In this document: one piece after another, positions 39,698-53,698 of the stretch
Position numbering within the stretch: position 1 is the first letter of the stretch
How the letters are laid out: every line of letters begins with the position of its first letter
Notes under the pieces: model-generated
The model's database searches: none
Seen by the model: only the letters and a program-made list of their open reading frames with translations
What the model was told of the DNA's origin: nothing
Program-made: the position numbers and the translations under genes
NCBI RefSeq assembly: GCF_026213295.1
Contig: NC_079428.1
Coordinates: 7,597,013 to 7,661,012 of the forward strand
Length of the DNA stretch: 64,000 nucleotides
Origin: Gadus chalcogrammus
Lineage: Eukaryota > Chordata > Actinopteri > Gadiformes > Gadidae
Direction of reading: 5' to 3'

Positions 39698-40409
39698 ATC
39701 CCTCTTGCCCTCGCTGGATAACCAATTCCTGTTCGTATTTTTTCTTATAAATGATCTAGCTGTCCTATTGGATATGACTAAATAAGTCACTATTAGTGGC
39801 TTATTTAGACAATAATTGAGGAGCTATGTTACCCGTTTAAGGGAACCCTCTTGGCTATTAAGAGAAGTTAGGAGGTTCAGGGCGCCCTCTGCTGCCTAGA
39901 ACCCATCATTGCAAGATATTCATTTAGTGACCTTTGAAGGTACGTAGAAGTAACATTAAAACAATATCACCGATTGTATTTATATAATTGTTATCTCACG
40001 TTACCAATAAAATACAATTACATAATGGAACAACCACCACATCTTCATACTAGTAATGACAGAAAATCATTAAAGATATGATACAATACATACTGCAATA
40101 GCACCACTAAAACAGGCAATATATTAAATGCAGATCTACACCAAAAGGACAGGGGTGGCTGTACCAGACCACCAGAGCCCTTTGAAGGCCTGTGCTGCGA
40201 TGGATATGCTAAACCCACTATGAATAGATGTCTCTATCTCATCTCCCTGATTCATCTCCGCTGCCAAATTGTTCCTACTGATGTATCTTCAAATACTTTG
40301 TTTTTCAACTCGGACCCTAAAAGGGTGGATTTTGGACGGTCGTTAGTGACGCACCTTAATGGAACCGGAGACAGAGAGGGACAACCATGAAGATTAACCA
40401 CCAGGGGTA

Positions 40410-40411
<2 letters not shown>

Positions 40412-40451
<40 letters not shown>

Positions 40452-40564
40452 ACACACTAACTCAATCATTCTGTGATATTCTCACTTAGTATGTTGAGAC
40501 TTTGCTCAAATAAACATACTTTCAAGCACTCTATTTCAGCTTTCATCTCCGCACTCCCTCTCAC

Positions 40565-40603
<39 letters not shown>
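40412..40603. repeat. (TG)n then (CA)n
   Basis: A 32-bp TG tract (40412-40444) and, about 120 bp on, a 43-bp CA tract (40561-40603) in opposite sense. Confidence 0.92.
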
Positions 40604-40606
<3 letters not shown>

Positions 40607-40965
40607 CGGTACAATACTCAATGATGGTAATGAATGGATCTCATTGATGATCCATTTACCAACGGGTTCCCTGCGCAGGTGCCTCTGTGAGGCTGTATCA
40701 AAGGAGTGGACCCTATTGAAATGGAAGAGCTATGCTATCAGCCTTCACACACACTTGGCAGCGCTTTGGCAGACAGAGAGATAGAGGGAGGGATTCAATT
40801 ATCCGTCTGCATTCCCAGCGGCTTGTTTGTATTTCCGTAGTGTTGGATCTCTGTGTTTACTGACCTTTGATATATTTATATTATGAGACTGATATAGAGA
40901 GATGGTGGGGAGAGAGAGAGGAGGACTTCCTGTGAACCCAACTGGTGGCTGCTTACTCATGCCGC

Positions 40966-40967
<2 letters not shown>

Positions 40968-41032
<65 letters not shown>

Positions 41033-41113
41033 AACAACACACCAACGACACACACCTGAGAGCACAGGGAGTCAGAATCAACACTTCAACCACAACATAC
41101 AAGCGCAATCACA

Positions 41114-41204
<91 letters not shown>
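40968..41204. repeat. Two (CA)n arrays
   Basis: CA tracts of about 62 bp (40968-41030) and 88 bp (41116-41204) with about 85 bp between them. Confidence 0.94.
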
Positions 41205-41206
<2 letters not shown>

Positions 41207-42290
41207 CCTTGCCCTTATCTTTCCATATTCCCTCTCTGGGGGCTCAGTCTGTGTACCAACACCTCTGACTTGCCCCCCTGGGCCTTCCCTCAGTGGGATT
41301 CTACCCAGCAACGCCTGGACTGGTGGATGAATGCTGTACTGCTGTACAGTAAATATATGAAATAACTACCACCATTTCAACCAGGGGGTGATGTTATTAG
41401 GGGTCATGCGAATGACATAGGAAAACAATTTTAATCGTTAGTGTTATTATTTTTAACCTGCCATTTTGGCTCCAAAAGTTATAAAAATTGGCAGGCTTGT
41501 AGAATTCGTAAAATTAGTATTGGAATCAAAAGATGGGAAAGAATAACACATAGGTGGCGCTGAAACAAGCCTTGAAGATCAGGAATTCAATAGGCTGCCA
41601 TTACCACTAGGAACGTGCAATATGTATGAATGTTGTTATACTTGCACCATTCGTCATGATGAAAAACTTTCAAATCGCAACCCTTACTGTCAGACCATTT
41701 GGATAAAGTGAGTGACAACAAGTTGACCAAACCCCCACACATTAACTTCTTTGGTGCCGAAAGTGGGAAAGCTGCAAACTTGGCACACAGATACCAGGCG
41801 GCAGTGGGACTCTTTAATGTGAAATTCATAGCATTCAGGTGAAAGACAGCAGAGATATACATTTTTATGTGAAATACATGCATATGTATACAGCTCTACA
41901 ACACGTTAAAACAGCTCTTACATTGCATCCAATACACGTAGGCTCAGCTGTTGAATATGGATATTAGGAGGTGATTCCATAGTATTCCCATACCAAATTC
42001 GAAGACTATATCTGAAAAAACAACAAAAAAACATTTGCTTGAATTTTTCCCTTCTGAACCATGGCCTCTCTCAAATGCATGCTGGGCCTTAAAGCGGTAC
42101 ACACGTCATTTCGCTTACATCCATATGACAGTTCATTTTGACACAGTATGCTTTAGGAACATGATTGGTGATTGTTTAGTTTTTAAGGCATACCAATGCC
42201 ATATTACCATACCGACCAAGCTCACCATACCTCCAAGTACGGAAGACTTCTATTTCTCAAAATATACTCTAATCTGCCCTTGGCAGTCTA

Positions 42291-42574
42291 CAGTCATACT
42301 GTCGGTAATACTGTTATACTGTCAGTCATTCAGTCATACTGTCAGTCATACAGTCATACTGTCAGTCATACTGTCATACTGTCAGTGATACTGTCATACT
42401 GTCAGTCATACAGTCATACTGTTGGTCATACTGTTGGTCATACAGTCATACTGTCAGTCATACTGTCGGTCATACTGTTGGTGATACTGTCAGTCATACT
42501 GTCAGTCATGCTGTCAGTCATACGGTCATACTGTCAGCCATACGGTCATACGATCAGTCATACAGTAATACAGC
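42291..42574. repeat. 12-bp dyad minisatellite (CAGTCATACTGT)n
   Basis: About 280 bp of units CAGTCATACTGT with length variants from loss of a partial unit. Each unit holds the inverted pair CAGT...ACTG, so the array alternates its own reverse complement. Confidence 0.93.
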
Positions 42575-42876
42575 AGGACCCCGTCATGGTTTATATTTAT
42601 CATCCTATTATTTTCTACAGGGTTTTGGAGGGATGGTTCAGCTCCTGTTGGTCTTTGACATCTGTTGACCTTGACCATTCCCTGGTGTGTGTCTCCTCTG
42701 ATTTGCCTTTCAGGTTAATGTTCCCGCCTTCCCATGTGACAGAAGCAAACCCCATGTGTGTTTGGGTGATGAACATCCCTCTGTGTCTTAGAGAGTGAGA
42801 GAGATAAATACAGAAACACAGTCCCAGTACACACTCCCCTGGCATAGTCTGTCGAGACTCCAAGAGGCTTGTGGAC

Positions 42877-43020
<144 letters not shown>

Positions 43021-43298
43021 GTGCTTTGGATTTAACAAGCAAGGAAAGAGGTCTCCATCATGACAGAGAGAGAGAGCAATTATACTTCTCCTCCCACCTC
43101 TCCCTCCCTCTATGTCTCCCCTTTTCCTCCTTTCTTTCTCACTTTCTCTCTCTCGCTCGTCTTCCTATCTTCCCAAAACAAATTCAGGACTTGTCGATTG
43201 TGGCAAGAAAGTTTAGGTGAAGAAAGTTAGAAACCTACCAACACCACACAGTGAGAAGACGACACAACTCAGAGGAATTGGGAGTAGTTGTTTTGTTT

Positions 43299-43422
<124 letters not shown>

Positions 43423-44466
43423 AACTCTGCGCGACAGTGAAGATCAGTCGTCATGGGGTGAGTACCAGACTACGATGGGGGTCCAATCCAGCATGTGTGC
43501 TCGTATGTGCGTGTTTTCTCAGTGTGTATTATACTCCTTGATCCTCAAAGATTAATTTGCTGCTGTAAAAGTGAGCATGCTTCAAAAGTTACAGTTGGCA
43601 GTGCGCACTCTCACCACCGTCACTATGCATGTCGACGACTTGGCTCTGCGCGGTAATGGGGCTATAATAATTCAGCGCATAATGGAACAATCTTTGAGTG
43701 TTATTATCCCTGAAGTTAACCGTTCAGCCCTACTCTGCAGCCGAAAGAAGAGTGGCAACCAAATGCAACAAAAATAAGGGATTAGGGGAGCTCTGCTATC
43801 CCGGGACTGCATGCAATCCCCACCTTATGGAGCTTCTAAAGACTTTTCACTTCTGTGGGAATTAAATATACGTGTCCAGGACTATTTATCGCTGGGGTTC
43901 CCAACCCTCGGTTATTATATAATAATATTATTTTCCTTTTTTATGTCAGATTTTATAACTAAGGCTATACAAGTCATGTTATTTCCTCCAACACAGAGAC
44001 ATCAAATCAATCAATATGCAACTAAACCACTGTAAATTAAGCACTGTAAATGCACTGTGCCTTTGCACTACCTTTTGTTGACCGATTTGTGACTTTTCTT
44101 GTGTTTCTCTTATAAATTGTAGTTCTATCTATTTATTTCCATTATTGAAGGGAGCCTAATACTCAGGCATTTCATTGCTGTGGCTTTAATTGTTGTGAAT
44201 ACGACAAATAATCTTGAAAAACAGCCCCTTCCTTTGTTTAAAAAAGATGCATCTCAAAATGAAGTCATTCAAATCGACTTCCGGTCCTCCAACTTGTTTT
44301 TGTGAACACGCCGTTTGTCGTTGGAACAAAACAGGTTGGGAGCTCCTGGTTTACGACGTCCACAGTGGCGCTGCTGGCCAGCCGGTAGCTCTCTACCCTC
44401 CTCTCTTTCATGTTCTGGCCCAGCCCATGTGACCATAGAGACCAACCTAAATAAACACAAGGCTGT

Positions 44467-44498
44467 GGCTGCTGCTGCTGCTGCTGCTGCTGCTACTG
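44467..44498. repeat. (GCT)n trinucleotide repeat
   Basis: Eight consecutive GCT units followed by a diverged one. Confidence 0.9.
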
Positions 44499-45780
44499 CT
44501 TCTAAAGGAGTCGCTTGCTGGGTGGTTGGGTGCCGTCAAATCCACCAAAGAGTGAATCCCACTCGCTGAGGTCGTGGGACTTGGGGCTCACAGAAGTGTA
44601 CTGTCCAACAACAACAGTTGGGTCGCGCTAAGGGGCTCGTTGAGGAGGCAGCGGAAATCTGACCTATGACCCCGACAGGCAGTGGACCATTACCGGGGTT
44701 ACGCATGAGCCGCGAGTGGTGCCGTATAATGGAGATGTTACCCGGGGGCGATTTGCCGGGTAAGGTGTTTATTTTTTGTCTGACCTGTAACGTTGATGAC
44801 AAATTCCTATCCTCATATTTTTGTTGCATATTTTTTCTATGTCCAGTGCTTTTCCATTTTTTTGGCGGGTGTTGGGGGTTGCTATTACGAAAATAAAATT
44901 GATAGCCATCTTTTTTGTACTATTTATTATTGTTATTATTAATAATAATAATAATTAATGTTCTTCTAGATATCACTGAAGTCAGGGCTTGACTTCAGCT
45001 TATACAAGCTTATAGGGCTTGTACATCGTGCCACATTGCTGTGCTGTTTTGGGAAGTTAAGGAGCATAGGAATGTCATTTGTAGTAATGGTGTTCTGGTG
45101 TTCTGTTTTTTGTTTAGTAATCGTGAAGTAATTGTGAGATAATTTGTCCTTATTGGAGGTCTTTGTTATGTTCGAAACCGCCACACCATTTCACATGTTT
45201 GCCACAGATGTGGCAAAACACAAGTTTGATAAGCCTAGGTTATGGTATATTTACCTTTTATACAAAGATTTTACTTTAGTACTCTCTTGATTCATCACAA
45301 AATTATGGATAATGGGCCAAAAAAAGTCCCATGATACATTCTGATGTACAAACGCTATTGTTTTGCGCAGTATTGTCCCATGAGATTTGGGATGTAGGCC
45401 TGAGAATTGCTGTAAAGGGGAAAGTCTAATTATTATCTGGACAGTAAAAGACTGGAACAGAAAGCTTGTTGACACAACAAAACTAACAGATGGAACTAAA
45501 ACACATTATGGAGATAACTAAGATAACTCTGCTCTGAGCACCTGAAAGCAAATCAAAGGACAAATATTGTACTGCAAAACAGTGTTTGTTTGTGATAATA
45601 CAGGGGAAGTTTAAATTTGCCATTGGCATTTAAACTGTTCAACTGTTCTAATCCACTCTTTCAGTGTGTATGCCTCGACTATGGGACCACTTTAACTGTC
45701 CAGTTCCCACCTCCAACCTGGGATACAAGCAAATTGCTTCTGCCAATGGTTGTTTAAGGAATATTGCTCTTTCTCTGGAG

Positions 45781-45840
45781 GGGGGGCGGGGGGAGGAGAG
45801 AGGAGGGAAGGAGGGAGAGAGGGAGAGAGGGAGAGAGAGA

Positions 45841-45916
<76 letters not shown>
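45781..45916. repeat. G-rich then (GA)n array
   Basis: gggagg-type sequence grades into about 70 bp of pure GA. Confidence 0.93.
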
Positions 45917-45919
<3 letters not shown>

Positions 45920-48900
45920 CCTAGTTGGTTCTAACAGTTTGATTAATCGTTCAGCCTTTCCAGCTTCATCTGGATTCTGCATATGGAACCGGCGTCAAAG
46001 TTATTACTTTATAATGGGAACATGTAAGCAAAGGCCATGTGCTTTTCATCACTCTCGGTGGGACAGTTGCATTATGGGGAGGGGAAAAAATGAAACGTCA
46101 CAGATGTGTTTATATTGAATCTGTAGAGATGTTTAACTGCCCAGGCAGTTCTTTTTTTTCACTCTTTTGTTCCCTCCTTTACCCTTTGACCCTTACTCTT
46201 CTCTCTAAATCTCTCCGCCACTTTCTTTTTTCACCTTCTTTCACTTCTGATGAGCAACCGACTGACACTGGTCTCGGTGTGTTCTGTCCAGGTCCCGTGA
46301 GTCACCCGCTCCTCTAGAGGGGGTTGATTTGAGTTCTCATTGTGTTTATCACAACATTTCGAGCTCACCAGTGACGCAAAATCGGGCTAGTGAGCTATTC
46401 GAAAAGCTTCGTTTGGGATGAGTAGGAAAGTAAGGAATGAAGAGAACAGATGTGGAAAAAGCAGTTTCATGTTCCAGTTTAATTGTAACGTTATGTCATC
46501 TAATGGTCTGAGTATTTTGTAGGCCACTGTGAAAGTATAAGATACGTTTTTCATCCATGTTTCATGTAACAATTATCAAGGTTTGGTTTACAGATTGAGT
46601 AACTGTCCACCGGCTGCCCCGGAATGACTAAGTGTACCGTGGCCTCCGTTTAATTTACCTATCTTGTTTGACCTTGTTTGAATTTGTTCGAAACTATACT
46701 GAATTTTGCAACTGTTAACTATTGCAACCAGAGGCCAGTGGTCGTTCCTGCTTTGCTATGGAGGCGGGATGCTCCGGGTATATGGTCGAAGGGCCTGTTG
46801 TGAAGGCCTCTTCATTTTATAGTTGTTGTAGAGATGGTGCTCAACCATGTGAGTCAAATAACAATCACAAAGACTCAATAACACAGAGAGGACACAAGGG
46901 GGCCAAGCACTGCAGCCGAGCGATAAAGGAAAAAAGAACTGGGCAATTGTGTTATTATGTGGATCTTATTAGCCTTATAATAAGATATTATTTGGTACAA
47001 GTAGCATTGCTTCCTTTTGGCCTGGAGCTGCATCAGCTCCAATTTGTGTTTGTTGAGTCCTGCCAAAGGTTTTGATTGTGGATTTTCAGATGAGATTAAA
47101 TCTTTGCCCCTGGGCATCTTATGAATTAAGGCTGGGCAGTGGAGCGTTTTGGGTTGCAATACTTGCTACAATACGTACTATACACTCGATGCTTTTCCCG
47201 CTAACGTGGATATGTGCATGGACTCTGTTTTCTATCTCCAGCCATTGAATGTAGAAAGTTTAGATAACGGTGCTGCACAACAGCATGATAAGTCGAGTTG
47301 TCAAGAAAGCCATCCTCTCTGTAGTTGCAAGGGTGATGTACGACTGTTAGGCCAGAGTTTAGCTATAGCTGGCTAGTGTGCTAAATATAGGGACACACAT
47401 TTCCGCTCCGCTAAAGTGAGTTGTCACCCGCACGGCTTGCAGACGTTTATGTTACTGTGGCAATTAATTCAATAAATCTTCAGAAGCCTTAAACAGAATA
47501 AGGTCTTGTGGCGGAAGGTGAATAATTTACTTAAAATGGCCACGACCAGAATATCTGTTCTCATAAGCATTGGAGGCCGAGAGCGACATTCCTGTCTTCC
47601 TCACTCAAGAGCGGTAATTGAGTCGCGGATGAGTGTTTATGCTAACAGTAAGCCTGTGGTCGCACCAGGGATTAGCTGTGTGCGAGATTCCTTTGCGTCA
47701 CCTTGCAGAATAGCCTACGAGCTTAGTGGAGATTGGTTTCTGAGTGTCAGAAGTTCACAACTAATGTGGTTGTGTGAAAGTTAGTATTCTCTCTTGATGT
47801 TTCTATGATGAGTGAACTGTGCCGTAGCTAATGGAGTGCAATACAGGAACACAAAAAACAATGAAAAAGTAGATTTGTAGTTGATAAATACTAGTACCCA
47901 CACACTCAAAGTTTGATACAAACCCCGAAATACGTCTTTATGTCACTATGAGCAACATCTTGTTTATGCATTACACAATTAAATGTTAGGAAAGACTTTT
48001 ATCTGATATCTTTTTAACCATAACCCAATTACAGCCATTACATTTCTATAATTACCAGTATATCATAGCCACAACCATACAATGGCCCACGGTTTATTGA
48101 CAGTGACACTTTTGCAACATGGCTCATTAATATTTACCAATACTGTGCCAGCCGTGCTAAGATGTGACTCACAACAGGATGAACCACAACACCGGCAACA
48201 ACACGCTAGCCAATTTGGTATTAGCTTAGGGTGCGTGCGTTGGCGCTTTCTCCGCCCGTGTACCAGACCACAAACACAGGCACCTGGCCAGACACCAGAC
48301 CTCCCCCAGAGATGATGATGAATGCTCCCTGGCTGTTCCCCCCCACCAACACCACTCCCCCCCCCCCAACCCAACCATCCACCCACCCACCAAACACCTA
48401 ATGCCAGCTATTCATCAGCCAGACCAGCAAAAGTGGGGGCTGATGTCCCCACAGGGGGGAAAAGGATGTTAAGCCATGCCAGCAAGGGGGTGTGTGGGAA
48501 TCCAGGGACCTCAGCCCTGTGTCTTCATCTACTAGCATGCCACGGGCGGAGATACCTTGTTGGAGGCAGGGTGATCCATTTCTCCTAACGTCCCCCGAGT
48601 GTCACAACTGTCACCCAAAGCATGCATCGACACATTTATAACCAGACTTGCGCATGAACATGTCTGTAAAAACATATTCGTGCTCAGCTTGTGTACATTG
48701 GCCGGGGGGGGGGGGGGGATTTCGCAAAATTAAATACGTTTTGAAGCAGACCATAACAGATGTTGTACCAAATGTTATGATGGCCGTGAATATGCAACTG
48801 ACAATAGACAAGGGTGGAGGTATTAGAACAAAGAGGTTTTGCTGCGGGTTTTGCCCGACAACGGAGATTTTGGGGCCTGAAAACTGAGACATTTAAAACA

Positions 48901-51330
48901 GAGAGGAGTTTTTTGACAGGCGAAACCGTAGCTTTTTTTAAAAGGTTGACGACACGCTGGATTAGAACGTTGTACGCGATATGGAACTCTCCTAGCATCG
49001 GAGAGCGAGCTCTGTCTGGGCAGCGGCTGACCTTAAATCCTAAACCATAACCGTAACCTGTAATCCTCACCATAACCTTAACCATTACCGGTTAATTGGC
49101 TAGCGTAAAACCAGCTGGACTAGGTCCAGAGAGGTGGAGCCGGACCCATTTGGCTCTGCAGTCAGCACCACTTGTTGTATTCAGGCTCCTGAGTTTTTTA
49201 TTCTTCTGTTATTTTTGGATGATTGAGATGAAAGGTTACACCGGCAGTATATGGCATACTTACTACACAATATTACTGTTGATGCAAACTTTTCTGAAAA
49301 CGCAAAGCAGTAAGACTTAATGTAGGCCTCAGACGATTGGCTTGCATTGTAGCGCTTCTATCTTAAAGATTGCCATTAAACAGGTCCCTGGGCCCTTAAG
49401 TTCTGTCCAAGACTGGGGCTCAATTTACTATAGTTATCAGTTATCAGCCAGTTATGACGACAACTGTCAGTTGTGACTTGTTGTACGATAAATGGCAACC
49501 AACCATTGTGAAAGACATAAATGAGATCGAAGGTATGCAATAATGACATCGCTTGTGGGGCTGATACATGGGATTTAGACTAGTTTCATAAAATCCTCTT
49601 GACTCATTTCACATTTTTCTCTTCACCCTATCCAAGTCGTTAATGAGTCAGGGGTACACAATGATGAGGGTTGATCCTACTTTTTAAATATTGATAAAAT
49701 GACTCATTCAATTCAAGCTCAATTATATTAAAGAAGTCTACTAATCTCTTCATCATCTCTTTATTGCTGTTAATGGAAACTAAGGAGCAGTATCTAAGAC
49801 ACACATAATCACAGAATGGTTAATGAATGAGAAGCCACAGTAATTCTCAAGAGATTCAAATGAACATCAGAGGAAAGGTTGTCAACTTGACTTCACCAGA
49901 GTTTTGCACTGCTTAGATCAGCGGCAATCGTGTCAAGAAGGATTGAGGGAGTTCTTGGTTGAATGGTTTCACCTGCTATTTGAATAACTAAACTTGGAAT
50001 AGCGGGGGCTTTTGGGCAGACGACACAACCTGTTTTCAATCATTGCCTGTTCTTCTTTTTTAATGTAACCTGGGCTGCTCCATTCACATATTGAAACCCC
50101 TCCTCTTTGGGCCCAGTGCCTTCATTAAACACATCTGAAAGAGTAGTGCCAAAATAGATAAGACAAAACACAAGGGAGGCGCAGAGCAATTGACGGCCAA
50201 AATAAGACGTGCGCTTCAGACCGGTGCTGCCAAATATGAAGTGCTGATTGATGTGTTTGCTCCCAGACCTTAAGCCCCTGTTGGCCAGCAGACACGTTGA
50301 AACCCCCAAGAAGAGAACTCTTTGCGAGTGCGCAAAAATGCTTTGCAAGCTTCCAAAAAATTGGGGTCGGCTGGTCTAAGCCAAAATACTTTGTCCCAGT
50401 CCGGCCCTGTGTGTTCAACCAAAGGCCTACCACGTTGAGTTGCAGTGCTGTTGTCTCAGAGCATCTCCTGTTGTGTTTAATGTTTAACTCCAACTATGAT
50501 GTTATTTCATTATGTATTAGCATCGGAGCTATACCACTGCCATGTCTTCAAGCTAGGCCGGGCAATTTTCGGAGAGTAAATACTTTTTGCAAGTGTCAAA
50601 CTAATCCCATCAATCCCTTCAGGCCTACCTCTAAAACCAAAACCCCAAAACACAATACTGCTTTGCTAGCCATAATAATGTGTTTGTCTTGTGTGACTCT
50701 CGTCATCATCAATGATTGCATAGCGAGAATGCGCGCAGGTAGCAGGGTAGGTAGGTAAAAATCTAGACCACAGATACGTCTCTTTTTGTCTTTTGATTTA
50801 TTTATTGCTGTCAGGATGTAAATAGGATTACAATAAATATGTCATAATTGGCTTCTAAGATAAATGACCTAGCATTAAACATTGAATAGGGAGCCCTTGT
50901 AACATATACATATTTTATCCACCAGATTATTTTCCGTACCCCACAAAAGGAATCTTTGCATACTCTACGCTGGGATATGTTGGGAGATATATTGAGTGAT
51001 ACTCAGAAACATGATAATACCGAGACTCTCAATAACTCACATTTTGAGTGTGGATTTGCTGAATGAAAGACCTATTTGTCTTCATTTATTCCGCTAATTC
51101 TGAAATTATTTCATTTTCAGGAGAGAGCTCTGTGAGTGTATGTATGTGTGCATGCGTATGTGCATGTGTTTGAGAATTATGGAAGCCTGAATGGAATAAT
51201 AATAAAATAATAATAATAATGGAATCGGGAGGGGACAGGAGATTCATGTCATTATGTCTGAGCAACCCAATGGTTGTGCAGTTTGCCATTTAAGTGAGTC
51301 TACAGAGGTGGACATACAGTAGGCACATCC

Positions 51331-51493
<163 letters not shown>

Positions 51494-53647
51494 ATAACCA
51501 AGGGAGTTAAAATGTTGTTTGGTTTTCTAAACAAAGTCCAAACAGACACACACACAAACAAACGCACACACACGCACAAACATACATTAAAAAACGATTG
51601 TGTTTCCATGACACACTATTTTCTGTCCTTTGTTGTTCCACTGTTTGACTTTTCGACGTCCAAGCTCACACACGTAAGTGCTCGGTCATAACTTAACCGT
51701 TCATGTGCATGTAAAGAAACAACAAACAATTTGTCCAATATATTAAAATATGTCATTCTCGCAGACGATAACAGCATGTTCTGTTCAGACGACTGTTTAC
51801 AGTGGCTAATGGAGAAGATGACAGTTCAACTAGGTCAATTGAAACTGTGGTTTGATGTAAACAAGTTACCATGGCTTGATATAAGCTGAGGCTTCTGCCC
51901 ATACCCCCTTTGGTTACGACCAATGAAGTGCATTCAATCATTCATTCAACAACACAGGCACTAATATATAACAATAACTGATCTTGTAGTAGGACTTTGC
52001 TGTTTGCTGATTGGGTCCATGGCTGTGCTTTGTAATGTCAATTACCCGTGTTTTCCCTGTAGATGGTGCTGTTTCTTGCTGTCTTATTTCTGTCTTTTGC
52101 TAATATTTCGAGTTCAGGACAAGGTCACTGAAGGCACACAGTGCTACAGTTAATCAATTCCTATTACCTCACAAAGCTGATAGAGGCTTCCCAGATGGAA
52201 ACGTCCCTTTTTAAAGAATGATGAGGGCCATTTCTACTCTGGAAAGTGCCATAAATTGAGATTGTAATTTGAATCCGGAAAGCACATCTCATATAGATGT
52301 ATAGGGATGGAGAGAATTACCAGCCAATCGGAGGAGAAAAGCTATTATCATCTAAAAGATGGATGTTGGACATTTTGGGACCCTAGCATTTAGTCACAAC
52401 TTTATGAAAGTAAGAATATGTGATATTATATTATATTATTAGTCAGTTATTGCAATGATTTTTTTTTGTTTGTATATACTATTTAGTTCAAAACAATCAC
52501 TTTACCATAATATATTTACAGTAAATTAAAATTAATTTATTTAATAAGCTATATGCGAGTGTAGAATTACATAAATATACATTAGAATTAGATTTCACAG
52601 TAAATGATGGCCAAAATCACTTAAATGTAGCTGTATGATGCTGTTGAATTACAGTTATAAGCTGATTTAAACATAAGCTAACCTGTATTTTATCTGGTTT
52701 ACTGTAAATGTACAGTTAAATACAATTATAAAATACTATACTCCACTTATATACCCCTCCTGTAAAACTTGAATCAGTTAAATGAAAAACAACAATTATT
52801 TGCATACATATTTATTCAGCAGTTCTTTATAAATAACCTTAACATAATTTCTAAGTAAAAATGTTGTTTTCTGACAACCAACATTGAAATCTTCAGACAT
52901 AACATAATGAAATATGAAGCTAAACATCAGCATTTGACTTTTAAAATCTCAATGTATAACATTGCCACCAGCCGATAGCTTCAAATAACCGGGACATATC
53001 TGTTTATCTGTCAATGCTGACAAAAGTTCAGGCTTGGACTGTCTCCCAGGAGGTTTCTGAATGGGGAACAGAATGCTTTGTACGTGCAAACATGCATTCT
53101 CCCACAGATTGCAACACATTGACTCCCTGATCCTAGCAGTTATTTGGAGATGTGCATATGGAGGCACTGGAGAGAGGTGCTAAAGAGAGATCTGATAAAG
53201 TATTATCTTGAAAAGGTCATGGACTGAAATGACAGCTCCCATGACACAGGTCCAAGAGGGATACATGGGGGGAGAGGAGATGAAAATAAGGAATATAAAA
53301 AGGAAAATACATCTGGTCGTTGCTCATGACCCTGACAAAACTAATATAATCCACTGTCACGCGGTCGGCACAGGCTCCTTTCTCTGGGAGAAACCGAAAC
53401 CAAGAAAACTTGGATTAGAATCAATTGAATAAAATATTCAAACAAGTCGGAGCCGTTATGAATCAACATGGGTATGGTCAGTACACACACAGTTAGTCTT
53501 AATAGTCACTCACACAAAAGGACATTATCATTGAAATAAACATTGTAGAACTAATCCGATCGATGGATAGCTGCTGCTTTCTTGACCGCATCGCATGAGC
53601 TGTGGCTTGAGACGTGAGGTCGCTGCACAACCCTCAGGGTCTCATTG

Positions 53648-53698
53648 TCACAGGGCCCGCATGTTGGTGTCAGGGTTCAGGGCCCCGCAGTCGCCCTT
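53648..53698 (-). CDS. Candidate 3'-terminal coding exon of an unrecognised gene
   Basis: On the minus strand a strong acceptor (ccttcctctccctctcccctcaccag) precedes 16 codons and a stop, KGDCGALNPDTNMRAL. Fifteen of sixteen third positions are G or C in an AT-rich neighbourhood, like the true exons of this window. The other two frames stop within 10 codons. I do not recognise the product. The same segment read on the plus strand ends in CTG|GTGAGG, so a plus-strand exon is an alternative. Confidence 0.25.
   Translation of the reverse strand, partial: KGDCGALNPDTNMRAL

Noticed and set aside
42196..42798. 200-codon plus-strand open frame with SYCQSYSHTV-like repeats
   Set aside because: Most of it is the 12-bp minisatellite read through; the flanks match nothing and have poor codon composition.
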